In this document: piece after piece, positions 1 through 7,118 of the stretch | Position numbering within the stretch: position 1 is the first letter of the stretch | Layout of the letters: each line of letters starts with the position of its first letter | DNA from: Alphaproteobacteria bacterium | Lineage (GTDB): Bacteria; Pseudomonadota; Alphaproteobacteria; CACIAM-22H2 | NCBI GenBank assembly: GCA_016869415.1 | Contig: VGEI01000084.1 | Location: forward strand, 1-11,241 | DNA: 11,241 nucleotides | Direction of reading: 5' to 3' | Position numbers and translations under genes: made by a program | Notes under the pieces: generated by a model | Told to the model about the DNA's origin: nothing | The model's database searches: none | The model's input: the letters and a program-made list of their open reading frames with translations, nothing else

Positions 1-188
1 AGGTGCCCGCGCTGGAAAAGCCGGGTCTGAAGCTGACGTTCGAGCTCGCGAATGCGATGGCTGATGGCGCTTTGGGTGACGTGAAGCTCCTCGGCCGCCT
101 TACTGAAATTTAGCCGCCGGGCGGTGACCTCGAAGACGCGCAGAGCGTCGAGCGACGGCAGGTCGATGTCACGGTCCGGGGCAGGCAT
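1..188 (-). CDS. LysR-type transcriptional regulator, N-terminal part (cut by window edge)
   Basis: Reading the minus strand from an ATG at 188-186 gives 62 complete codons that continue past the left edge. Residues about 11-62 form a typical LysR winged helix-turn-helix. It starts with LPSLDALRVFEVTARRLNFS, followed by KAAEELHVTQSAISHRIREL and a wing ending in TRLFQRG. The LPSL(N/D)ALRxFE opening resembles the GcvA-like branch of the family. LysR proteins bind DNA as dimers or tetramers and usually control a divergent gene and themselves in response to a small-molecule co-inducer. The effector-binding domain lies outside the window, so ligand and targets are unknown. The start was chosen because the family normally begins a few residues before LPSL; no strong ribosome binding site precedes it. 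The gene is divergent from the PAS-sigma gene, which may be a target, but this is inference only. The family call is firm. Confidence 0.9.
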   Translation of the reverse strand, partial: MPAPDRDIDLPSLDALRVFEVTARRLNFSKAAEELHVTQSAISHRIRELERQLQTRLFQRGH

Positions 189-287
189 GAGAGACGGCCA
201 GACGGGCGCACCAGCTGGGGCAGGGAAACGGCGGCTCCTGACCGGCTTTGGGTCTGGCATGAGCCGAATTCATACTAACCCAAAAAC

Positions 288-303
288 TCTCGCATTTGCG
301 AGA
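288..303. promoter_or_regulatory. Inverted repeat in the divergent LysR / sigma-factor gap; candidate operator
   Basis: The 16-base sequence TCTCGCATTTGCGAGA has perfect 7-base arms around a 2-base centre. It is the clearest dyad in the 210-base gap between the divergent start codons at 188 and 399. LysR regulators usually bind dyads in such gaps, so this is a reasonable operator candidate. The spacing is not the textbook T-N11-A box. A weak plus-strand promoter could overlap it: TTTGCG at 295-300 and TAGTCT at 317-322, 16 bases apart. On the minus strand no convincing promoter was seen. Function is inferred from position only. Confidence 0.35.
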
Positions 304-398
304 AATCCGATGCCGGTAGTCTACAGCCCTGCTCAGGAGGTATTCCACCCGGCCGATTCGTGTCGCCGGCGGCCTCCGCAGATTTCCCTGGAGAGGAA

Positions 399-1394
399 AT
401 GTCCACACCGCCGATCACTGCGGTTCGCGAGTACGCGCTCGATCCGAACCAACCCGCCGCCCAACCTCTCGCCCTGCTGCTGGCCCGCTGGCAGGCGGCG
501 TGCGACAGCACGGACTGCCCGCGCGGCCCGGCCGAGGCCTATGTCCCCCACGACATCCGCGGCCTGGCGGGCAAGGTCAACATCATCGATGCCGCACCCG
601 GCGGGGGCGATTTCCGCTTCCGGTTGCTGGGCAAGCGCAATCACCGGCTGCTGCACGAGATGATTCCCGGCAGCCCGGTCTCCGCCATTACGGTACCGAC
701 TTATCGCGAGCTGCTGCTGCGGCATTATGGCGCCGCAGTCCGCTCGAGGCGGCCCACCCTGCACCGGATCGAGATCGACGGCGAGACCCGCCGCTCGCGC
801 TACACCCGCCTGCTGTTGCCGCTCTCGGTCGACGGGACGAATGTCACGACCCTGCTTTCCGCCACCCTGTGCGAGGTGACGCAGCGCCGTTCCGATGCCG
901 AGGCACGGGCGCGACTGGACGAACGTGCGGCGCAGATCCCGGCGGAGCTGCCGCGGCTGCGGCGCTACGCCCTGCAGCTCACCCGCAATGGCGCGGATGC
1001 CGACGATCTGGTCCAGGACTGCATCGAGCGCGCCCTTGCGCAGCTGCATATGCTCGTTCCCGGCTACCCGCTGCGCCCATGGCTGTTTGCGATCATGCAC
1101 AACACCCACGCGACCCATGCCAAGCGCGACCGCCGGCGGCCTTTCGTCGACGCGCCGGACCTGCCGGAGATGCTGTCCTATACCGACCCGGTCTTCGAAT
1201 CGCAGGGAGTGCGCGCCGATATCGACCGCTCGCTCAAAGCCCTGCCCCCGCAGCAGAAGCAGGTGGTAGAGCTCGTGCTGATCCACGGCATGAGCTATCA
1301 GCGTGCAGCCGACCGGCTGTCTATCCCGATCGGCACTGTGATGAGCCGCCTGGCGCGCGGCCGCGACCGGCTGCGCGGGATGTTGGCGCCATAG
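399..1394 (+). CDS. ECF/sigma-70-family sigma factor with N-terminal PAS_5-like domain
   Basis: The 331-residue product has two parts. Residues about 25-160 resemble the PAS_5 domain common in alphaproteobacteria: an early W31, a core ending FRFRLLG (72-78), then YRELLLRHY (102-110), and a final strand pair YTRLLLPLS (135-143) and VTTLLSATL. Residues about 184-245 are sigma region 2, with DADDLVQDCIERAL (200-213) and PWLFAIMHN. Residues about 275-329 are sigma region 4, with LPPQQKQVVELVLIHGMSY and the helix-turn-helix IPIGTVMSRLARGRDRL. A charged linker (about 160-183) joins them. Typical ECF sigma factors are about 170-200 residues and lack the first part. It should direct RNA polymerase to a small regulon, perhaps gated by the PAS-like domain. 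ATG 399 was chosen because GGAG lies 5 bases before it; an in-frame GTG at 360 would add 13 residues. No anti-sigma gene is next to it. Confidence 0.85.
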   Translation: MSTPPITAVREYALDPNQPAAQPLALLLARWQAACDSTDCPRGPAEAYVPHDIRGLAGKVNIIDAAPGGGDFRFRLLGKRNHRLLHEMIPGSPVSAITVPTYRELLLRHYGAAVRSRRPTLHRIEIDGETRRSRYTRLLLPLSVDGTNVTTLLSATLCEVTQRRSDAEARARLDERAAQIPAELPRLRRYALQLTRNGADADDLVQDCIERALAQLHMLVPGYPLRPWLFAIMHNTHATHAKRDRRRPFVDAPDLPEMLSYTDPVFESQGVRADIDRSLKALPPQQKQVVELVLIHGMSYQRAADRLSIPIGTVMSRLARGRDRLRGMLAP

Positions 1395-1395
1395 A

Positions 1396-1435
1396 GTCGG
1401 CCCTCGCGAACCGACCTCGACGCTCAGACGTCGAG
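1396..1435. terminator. Two short inverted repeats at the convergent sigma-factor / gyrB ends
   Basis: The convergent stop codons are 29 bases apart. One dyad has 7-base arms, CTCGACG (1416-1422) and CGTCGAG (1429-1435), around a 6-base loop and spans the gyrB stop codon. A weaker one, GTCGG (1396-1400) and CCGAC (1411-1415), lies next to it. Neither has a T-run on either strand, so they are not classic intrinsic terminators. They may slow polymerase or protect 3' ends of the two converging transcripts. Confidence 0.3.
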
Positions 1436-3865
1436 ATTGGCGACTTTGAGCGCGTTGTCCTGGATGAACTCGCGACGCGGTTCGACGACATCGCCCATGA
1501 GCGTTTCGAAGATGCCGTTGGCCTCGGCACTGTCGGAGACCTTCACCTGCAGAAGATGGCGCGCCTCCGGATCGAGCGTCGTTTCCCAGAGCTGTTCGGG
1601 GTTCATCTCCCCCAGGCCTTTGTAGCGCTGCATGCCGACACCCTTCTTGCCGATCTCCAGCACCGCGTCGATCAGCCGGGTCGGGCCGGTGATCTCCACG
1701 TCGCGCTCGCCGGCTTTGAGCCTGGCGAAACGCCCGTAGACTTTCTGGAATTCGCCAGCCGTCTCGACGAGGCGGCGTGCCTCGACCGAGTTGATCACCA
1801 CCTGGTCGATGACACAGCGGTCGGTTTCGCCCCGCAGCTTGCGCTCGAACACCATGCCGTCGGCCGATGCGGTGCCCGTCCAGCCGCGCTCATTCTCCGA
1901 GCTCAGGGCGTTGAGACGCCTGGCGATATATTCCGCGGCACCCTTGGCCTGCTCCTGGTTCGACAGCAGGTCCGGGTCGAGAGCGCCGAGGATCGCCGCC
2001 TGCTCGACGGCATCGCGGCTGCCCACGCGGCGTGCCAGGGGCGTCACGAAGGACTTGGCGGCGCGCGCCTTCTCCACGAGCTGGCGCAGATCCTGGCTGG
2101 CGCGCTGGCTGCCATCGGAGCCGACCGTGAGCACCATGCCGTCGATGCCGGCCTCGATCAGGTAATCCTCCAGCGCCCGCTCGTCCTTGAGATAGACCTC
2201 GGAACTGCCGCGCTTGGCACGGTAGAGCGGCGGCTGCGCGATATAGATGTAGCCGGCGTCGATCAGCGGGCGCATCTGGCGATAGAAGAACGTCAGCAGC
2301 AGCGTGCGGATATGCGAGCCGTCGACGTCGGCATCGGCCATCAGGATGATCTTGTGATAGCGGCACTTGGAGACGTCGAAATCCTCCTGGCCGATGCCCG
2401 TGCCCACGGCGGTGACCAGCGTGCCGATCTCGGCCGAGGAGAGCATCTTGTCGATACGCGCCCGCTCGACGTTCAGGATCTTGCCACGGATGGGCAGGAT
2501 GGCCTGGTAGGCGCGGTTACGTCCCTGCTTGGCCGAGCCGCCGGCCGAATCCCCCTCGACGATGAACAACTCCGACTTCGCGGGATCGCGCTCCTGGCAG
2601 TCGGCGAGCTTGCCCGGCAGCGAGGCCATGTCGAGCGCCCCTTTGCGCCGCGCCAGTTCGCGCGCCCGGCGCGCCGCCTCGCGGGCGGCCGCGGCCTCGA
2701 CGATCTTGCCGATGATGCGCTTGGCATCCCCGGGATGCTCCTCGAACCATTGCTGGAGCTTGTCGTTACAGATCGCCTCGACGATCGGCCGGACCTCGGA
2801 CGACACCAGCTTGTCCTTGGTCTGCGACGAGAATTTGGGGTCGGGAACCTTGACCGAGAGCACGCAGGTCAGGCCTTCGCGCGCATCCTCGCCGGTCATC
2901 TCGACCTTGTCCTTCTTTGCGATGCCGCCCTCGACCGCGTATTTGTTGATGGTGCGCGTCAGCGCGGCGCGGAAGCCCTGAAGATGCGTGCCCCCGTCCT
3001 TCTGCGGGATGTTGTTGGTGAAGCACATCATCGTCTCGTGATAGGCGTCGGTCCATTCCATCGACACGTCGACGGTGATGCCGTCCTTGCTCCCGCGCAT
3101 CAGGATGGCCGGATGGAGTGCCGTCTTGGAGCGGTCGAGAAACTTGACGAAAGCCTCGATGCCGCCGTCGTACTTCATCTCCACGGTCTTGGGCTCGACG
3201 CCACGTGCGTCGGTCAGCACCAGCTTGACGCCCGAATTGAGGAACGCGAGCTCGCGGATACGATGCTCGAGCGTCTCGAAATCGTACTCGGTCTTGGTGA
3301 AGGTCTGCTTGGAGGCGTAGAAGCGGACCTGCGTGCCGGTCTTCTTGCCGGCGTCGCCGGTCTCCTTGAGCGGCGCTTCGGCATCGCCGTGCTTGAAGCG
3401 CATGAAATGCTCTTTGCCGCCGCGCCAGATGCGCAGCTCCAGCGTTTCCGACAGTGCGTTGACCACCGAGACGCCGACCCCGTGCAGGCCGCCCGAGACC
3501 TTGTAGGAGTTCTGGTCGAATTTTCCGCCGGCGTGCAGCTGGGTCATGATGACTTCGGCCGCCGACACGCCTTCTTCCTTATGGATCTCCGTGGGGATGC
3601 CGCGGCCGTTGTCGGTGATCTCAACCGAGCCGTCCGGATGCAGCGTGACGGTGATCTCGTCGCAATAACCGGCCAGCGCCTCGTCGATGGCGTTGTCGAC
3701 CACCTCGTAGACCATGTGATGCAGGCCGGAGCCGTCGTCGGTATCGCCGATATACATGCCGGGGCGCTTGCGCACCGCGTCGAGGCCGCGCAGCACCTTG
3801 ATGGCTTCGGCGCCGTAATCGGCGGCACCCTTGGAGGGGTCGAGTCTCTGTCCAGGTTCGTTCAT
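1424..3865 (-). CDS. gyrB: DNA gyrase subunit B
   Basis: This is the ATPase subunit of DNA gyrase, which with GyrA introduces negative supercoils and is needed for fork progression. The 813 residues match the long Gram-negative form (E. coli 804). The GHKL ATPase has the catalytic E54 and N58 in VYEVVDNAIDEA, D85 in TDNGRGIP, the lid GGLHGVGVSVVNAL (125-138) and the QTK loop (348-350). The TOPRIM domain has EGDSAGGSAKQGR (437-449) with E437, and DADVDGSHIRT (511-521) with the metal-binding acidic residues. The extra Gram-negative insert lies at about 560-735, and the C-terminus has MQRYKGLGEMNPEQLW (745-760), which contacts GyrA. It is not ParE: it has the long insert and lies directly after recF. 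Its ATG shares four bases (ATGA) with the recF stop, which implies translational coupling. Nothing is missing. Confidence 0.98.
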   Translation of the reverse strand: MNEPGQRLDPSKGAADYGAEAIKVLRGLDAVRKRPGMYIGDTDDGSGLHHMVYEVVDNAIDEALAGYCDEITVTLHPDGSVEITDNGRGIPTEIHKEEGVSAAEVIMTQLHAGGKFDQNSYKVSGGLHGVGVSVVNALSETLELRIWRGGKEHFMRFKHGDAEAPLKETGDAGKKTGTQVRFYASKQTFTKTEYDFETLEHRIRELAFLNSGVKLVLTDARGVEPKTVEMKYDGGIEAFVKFLDRSKTALHPAILMRGSKDGITVDVSMEWTDAYHETMMCFTNNIPQKDGGTHLQGFRAALTRTINKYAVEGGIAKKDKVEMTGEDAREGLTCVLSVKVPDPKFSSQTKDKLVSSEVRPIVEAICNDKLQQWFEEHPGDAKRIIGKIVEAAAAREAARRARELARRKGALDMASLPGKLADCQERDPAKSELFIVEGDSAGGSAKQGRNRAYQAILPIRGKILNVERARIDKMLSSAEIGTLVTAVGTGIGQEDFDVSKCRYHKIILMADADVDGSHIRTLLLTFFYRQMRPLIDAGYIYIAQPPLYRAKRGSSEVYLKDERALEDYLIEAGIDGMVLTVGSDGSQRASQDLRQLVEKARAAKSFVTPLARRVGSRDAVEQAAILGALDPDLLSNQEQAKGAAEYIARRLNALSSENERGWTGTASADGMVFERKLRGETDRCVIDQVVINSVEARRLVETAGEFQKVYGRFARLKAGERDVEITGPTRLIDAVLEIGKKGVGMQRYKGLGEMNPEQLWETTLDPEARHLLQVKVSDSAEANGIFETLMGDVVEPRREFIQDNALKVANLDV

Positions 3866-5076
3866 CGCGGCATCACCGTCGCGTCGAGGACACGGAAGAA
3901 ACGGGCCCGCCCGCGCAGGCCGGCAAACAGCTCATCGTCGGTGCCGGTCAGCCAGGCCTGGGCCCCGAGATGGGAAATCTCGTCGAACAACGCGGCGCGG
4001 CGCGCCCCGTCGAGATGGGCCACCACCTCGTCGAGCAGCAGCAGCGGCGCGTCGCCGCGCTCGGCGTGCAGCTCGCGCGCCATGGCCAGCAGGATCGAGA
4101 GCAGCAGCGCCTTCTGCTCGCCCGTCGAGCAGTCGCGTGCCGGGCGATCCTTGGCGGCGTAGGTGACCTGCAGATCGCTGCGATGCGCCCCGCAGGCCGC
4201 CCCGCCCTGGGCCGCGTCGTGGGAGCGCGCGGCGCGTAATGTGTCGCGCACCCGGTCCTCGACCGCCACGGCCGGCATCTCCGTCAACCAGGTGTCAATT
4301 TCGCCGGTCAGCACCAGGCGAGCCGCCGGGAACGGGCTTCCTTGCTCAGGATGGGCACGATCGGCGCAGGCGCGGTCGAGGCGGCGCACGGTCTCGGCAC
4401 GGGCCGCAGCGATGGCCACGCCGTGGCGTGCGATCCCGTCCTCGAGAGCGTCAAGCCAAGCCGCGTCGGCGTTGCCTTCGCCGAGCAGGCGGCTGCGCTC
4501 GCGCAGCACGGTGTCGTAGGCCGCTACCTCACCGGCATGGGCCGGCTGGAAACCGTAGACCAGCCGGTCGACGAAGCGGCGGCGGGAGGAGGAGCCATCC
4601 ATGAACAGGCGGTCCATGTCCGGGGTCAGCCAGACCATGGCGAGATGCTGAGCCAGATCCTTGTGGCCGCGCGCGGTGTGGCCGTCGATACGCACGACGC
4701 GCCGCTCGGTGCTCTTGCCATCCGCAGCCTCATGGCCGGTGCCGATGCTGACCGTGCCGCGGCCGGTCTCGAGCACCGCCGCCACCGCCCAGGGACGAGC
4801 GTCGTCGGCGCCGCGCTCTCGGCGGTCGACCTCGCCGAGCTTGGCGCGGCGCAAGCCGCGCCCTGGTGAGAGAAACGAGACGGCTTCCAGCAGGTTCGTC
4901 TTGCCCGCCCCATTGGGGCCGGTGAGCACCACCGGCGTTGCCTCGAGATCGAGGCGCACCCGGCCATAGCAGCGGAAATCGGTCAGCGACAGCCGCACGA
5001 CCGCAGCCCCCCGCTCCGCCGTGGCGACGGCCGGCAGGGGCATGACGGGTGCGGCAGAGGTCATCGCCGCGGTCAC
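3862..5076 (-). CDS. recF: DNA replication and repair protein RecF
   Basis: RecF is an SMC-like ATPase of the RecFOR pathway. It binds gapped DNA at stalled forks and helps load RecA. The sequence shows Walker A GPNGAGKT (53-60), HRSDL (298-302), an ABC-type signature STGEQK (317-322), Walker B LLLLDE (345-350) with D349/E350, and the D-loop VVAHLD. The conserved start LSLTDFRCY is at 29-37. The 404 residues are a little longer than usual, because about 25 residues precede the first conserved strand. The start used is a GTG at 5076-5074, which overlaps the dnaN stop in GTGA; ATGs at 5064 and 5043 are alternatives. The usual proline before HRSD is alanine here (A297), a mild deviation. The gene is sandwiched between dnaN and gyrB with overlaps at both ends. 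Confidence 0.96.
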   Translation of the reverse strand: MTAAMTSAAPVMPLPAVATAERGAAVVRLSLTDFRCYGRVRLDLEATPVVLTGPNGAGKTNLLEAVSFLSPGRGLRRAKLGEVDRRERGADDARPWAVAAVLETGRGTVSIGTGHEAADGKSTERRVVRIDGHTARGHKDLAQHLAMVWLTPDMDRLFMDGSSSRRRFVDRLVYGFQPAHAGEVAAYDTVLRERSRLLGEGNADAAWLDALEDGIARHGVAIAAARAETVRRLDRACADRAHPEQGSPFPAARLVLTGEIDTWLTEMPAVAVEDRVRDTLRAARSHDAAQGGAACGAHRSDLQVTYAAKDRPARDCSTGEQKALLLSILLAMARELHAERGDAPLLLLDEVVAHLDGARRAALFDEISHLGAQAWLTGTDDELFAGLRGRARFFRVLDATVMPR

Positions 5077-6197
5077 ACCCGCATCGGCATCAGGACGTAG
5101 AGCGCGCTTGCATCGGCGGAATCCTGTACCAGCGTCGGCGATGCCGCGTCCGACATGGCGAACTTGGCGCCCTCGCCCTCGATCTGCTGGGCGATGTCGA
5201 GCAAGTAACGGGCGTTGAAACCGATCTCGATCGGCGCAGCGGTGTAGCGAGCCTCCAACTCTTCGGTGGCGCTGCCGGCATCCGGGCTGGTCGCGGTCAG
5301 GGTGAGCTGGCCCTTGGCCATGGCCAGCTTGATGGCGCGCGACTTTTCGGTGGAGATCGTCGCCACGCGGTCGACCGCCTCGGCGAAGCTCTTGCAGTCG
5401 ACCTCGAGGATCTTGTCGTTGCCCGAGGGGATGACACGCTCGTAGTCCGGGAAGGTGCCGTCGATCAGCTTCGAGGTCAGCACCACATCGTCGAAGGCGA
5501 AACGCACGCGTGTGTCCGACAGCGAGACAGCAATCGTGCCCTGCGCCTCATCGAGCAGCTTGCGCAGTTCCATCACCGTCTTGCGCGGCAGGATGACCCC
5601 GGGAATGCCGGCCGCTCCGTCGGGCAGCGGCATCTCGACGCGCGCCAGGCGATGGCCGTCCGTGGCCACGGCACGCAACACCTTGACGCCGCCCGCCTGG
5701 GCCGCGTGCATGTAGATGCCGTTCAGGTAGTAACGCGTCTCCTCGGTCGAGATGGCAAACCGCGTGCGGTCGATCAGGCCGCGCAGATCGGCGCCGGAGA
5801 GCTCGAAGTTATGCGGCAGCTCGCCGCCAGCCATCTTGGGGAAATCTTCGGCCGGCAGGCTCGCCAGCGTGAAATTCGAGCGCCCGGCGCGCAAGGAAAC
5901 CTGACCGCCCTTGGCATCGCTGCCGCTGTCGAGCCCGACTTGGCTGCCCTCGGGCAGCTTGCGCGCGATGTCGTAGAGCGTGTGCGCCTGCACTGTGATC
6001 GTGCCGGCCTTGCCGACCTCCGCCGGCGCCGATTCGACGATCGCCAGATCCATGTCAGTGGCGGTGAGCGCTAGCTTGCCTTTGGAGGCTTCGAGTAGAA
6101 CGTTGGCGAGAATCGGGATCGTGTTGCGACGTTCGACGACGCTCTGGATGTGGCCGAGAGCTTTAAGCAGCGCTCCGCGCTCGATCGTGAGTTTCAT
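5073..6197 (-). CDS. dnaN: DNA polymerase III sliding clamp (beta subunit)
   Basis: DnaN forms a ring-shaped dimer that tethers DNA polymerase III and many repair enzymes to DNA. The product has 374 residues, close to the family length (E. coli 366), and should fold into three similar domains of about 125 residues each. It begins MKLTIERGALLKAL and continues with RRNTIPILANVLL (23-35). It carries ATDGHRLA (178-185) and FPDYERVIP (249-257), and ends YVLMPMRV, including the methionine of the partner-binding groove. The reading frame is open to 6275, but the 26 extra residues are unlike DnaN, so ATG 6197 is preferred. The ribosome binding site is weak (only GGA about 11 bases upstream). A promoter with an extended -10 lies about 125 bases upstream. 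The stop overlaps the recF GTG start. Confidence 0.97.
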   Translation of the reverse strand: MKLTIERGALLKALGHIQSVVERRNTIPILANVLLEASKGKLALTATDMDLAIVESAPAEVGKAGTITVQAHTLYDIARKLPEGSQVGLDSGSDAKGGQVSLRAGRSNFTLASLPAEDFPKMAGGELPHNFELSGADLRGLIDRTRFAISTEETRYYLNGIYMHAAQAGGVKVLRAVATDGHRLARVEMPLPDGAAGIPGVILPRKTVMELRKLLDEAQGTIAVSLSDTRVRFAFDDVVLTSKLIDGTFPDYERVIPSGNDKILEVDCKSFAEAVDRVATISTEKSRAIKLAMAKGQLTLTATSPDAGSATEELEARYTAAPIEIGFNARYLLDIAQQIEGEGAKFAMSDAASPTLVQDSADASALYVLMPMRV

Positions 6198-6322
6198 GTC
6201 GGGTCGGATCCGCGTTCCTGCAGGTTTATCGGCGGTTATGACCGGCTCCGGACCCCCCGGAAACGACCCCCGCAAGGCCCGCCGGCGGAACGCTTGCCGG
6301 AAGGCTTTTTGACAGGGGCGTT

Positions 6323-6331
6323 AGTATACCA
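6323..6331 (-). promoter_or_regulatory. Extended -10 promoter candidate for dnaN-recF-gyrB
   Basis: On the minus strand the sequence reads TGGTATACT: the -10 hexamer TATACT (6328-6323) with an extended TG motif one base upstream. No good -35 lies at 16-18 bases, which is common for extended -10 promoters. Transcription would start near 6316 and give a leader of about 120 bases before the dnaN ATG. That leader is GC-rich and contains a small stem, CCGGC (6282-6286) with GCCGG (6296-6300). The right arm of the upstream inverted repeat (6339-6347) falls where -35 contacts would be, so a protein bound there could control this promoter. Confidence 0.5.
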
Positions 6332-6338
6332 GAAGCAA

Positions 6339-6406
6339 TTGAAATCAAAACTCTTTCGCGCGTTTCAGTGGACTCGAAAGAGGCTGAAATACGGGCCTGA
6401 TTTCAA
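6339..6406. repeat. Nested inverted repeats between pcp and dnaN
   Basis: Two perfect inverted pairs are nested. The outer pair is TTGAAATCA (6339-6347) with TGATTTCAA (6398-6406), 9 bases each. The inner pair is CTCTTTCG (6351-6358) with CGAAAGAG (6375-6382), 8 bases each. A third pair, TTTCAG (6363-6368) and CTGAAA (6384-6389), interleaves with the inner one and would compete with it or form a pseudoknot. The outer arm covers the pcp stop codon (6403-6405). The segment is AT-rich compared with the genes around it. It could end the pcp transcript, act as an operator for dnaN, or be part of a replication control site. The sequence alone does not decide. Confidence 0.5.
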
Positions 6407-7044
6407 GCCTTTGGGGCAGCAGATTCGAGGCTCAGCGCGAGGGCGATTTCAATCGCGCGACGTTGCACGGGAAAGGCCATTGACGCTTGTGGATTCGCCC
6501 CCGACTCGAGTCCGACGGCCACCTGCGCTGGCAGGAGGGGCAGGTGGATGAAGCCGCATGGCACCCGTCTGGGCAGCCAGGACAGTGCCCAGTACATCGA
6601 CGCATTGCATAGGTAGGTCCCGGCACTTTCGGAGAGTCGGGTGGGAATCCCCATGCCCAGTAGACGCTTCTCGATGGTCCGCAGCGGCAGGCGTGACGTC
6701 AGGGCCGTGTCGCCCTGCCTGTCCAGAACCTGATCGCGTGCTTTGGCGCCGGCGTTGTCGGGAATGGGGAAATCGGCAAGGTTGAGCGCCACGCGTTCCA
6801 GCCGGATGCAGGTCTCCCCGGGCGCAAGTCCGAGCAGAATCACCGCCACGGGATCGACGTCGGCGAGCGCGTCTTTCAACGCCGCGTCGAGCTTGGCAAT
6901 ATCGACCGGCAGCAGCCGCCCGACCACGGAAACGCCGCCGACCTTCGCTCCGTCCATCCGGCGGGCGATCTCGGCCGAGGGGTTGAGATTCATCCCGCCA
7001 TAGGGCTCGAAGCCCGTGACCAGAGCCGCTTTCTGCTTTCTCAC
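6403..7044 (-). CDS. pcp: Pyrrolidone-carboxylate (pyroglutamyl) peptidase I, peptidase family C15
   Basis: This cytoplasmic cysteine peptidase removes N-terminal pyroglutamate from peptides. The 213 residues match the family length (about 200-220). It opens ALVTGFEPYGG (7-17) with NPS at 21-23. The catalytic triad is complete: E83 in LERVALNLADFPIPDN (82-97), C146 in SESAGTYLCN (138-147) and H167 in FIHLPLLP. The start is a GTG at 7044-7042, fitting the family N-terminus; no ribosome binding site is visible, but TAAACT (7056-7051) lies six bases before it, which would suit a leaderless message. The gene lies between dnaA and dnaN, in the same direction. Hairpins separate it from dnaA and inverted repeats separate it from dnaN, so it may be its own unit or depend on read-through. 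Nothing in its sequence links it to replication. Codon use looks like its neighbours. Confidence 0.93.
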   Translation of the reverse strand: MRKQKAALVTGFEPYGGMNLNPSAEIARRMDGAKVGGVSVVGRLLPVDIAKLDAALKDALADVDPVAVILLGLAPGETCIRLERVALNLADFPIPDNAGAKARDQVLDRQGDTALTSRLPLRTIEKRLLGMGIPTRLSESAGTYLCNASMYWALSWLPRRVPCGFIHLPLLPAQVAVGLESGANPQASMAFPVQRRAIEIALALSLESAAPKA

Positions 7045-7072
7045 TAGCGGAGTTTAGCCCAGAAACAGGAAG

Positions 7073-7118
7073 GGCGGCCCTTGGTTTAGGGCCGCCGCGC
7101 CAGCCGGTGACTCACCGG
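7073..7118 (-). terminator. Tandem hairpins downstream of dnaA
   Basis: Eighteen bases after the dnaA stop, the minus strand carries CCGGTGA-G-TCACCGG (7118-7104), a perfect 15-base dyad. It is followed by a stem with arms GGCGGCCC and GGGCCGCC (7096-7089 and 7080-7073) around an 8-base loop. A weak pyrimidine stretch, CTTCCTGTTTCT, follows the second stem. Together they could end or attenuate dnaA transcription before pcp. The T-run is too broken to call a strong intrinsic terminator, and the first dyad could also be a protein site. Confidence 0.5.

Noticed and set aside
333..1286. A 317-residue minus-strand open frame opposite the sigma gene
   Set aside because: The plus strand has clear PAS-like and sigma motifs; this frame is a shadow.
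500..4162. A 1220-residue plus-strand open frame across the sigma gene, gyrB and part of recF
   Set aside because: It is antisense to gyrB and recF and overlaps the sigma gene in another frame. Long open frames on the opposite strand are expected in high-GC DNA, and the protein matches nothing.
5049..6074. A 341-residue plus-strand open frame antisense to dnaN
   Set aside because: It lies wholly opposite well-conserved dnaN and looks like a mirror of its codon usage.
6198..6275. Upstream in-frame start for dnaN (adds 26 residues)
   Set aside because: The extra residues do not resemble DnaN, whose conserved N-terminus begins at MKLTIERG, encoded from 6197.
6488..6496. TGTGGATTC as a DnaA box
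   Set aside because: It matches only 7 of 9 bases, stands alone and lies inside pcp, so it is not enough to call an origin.
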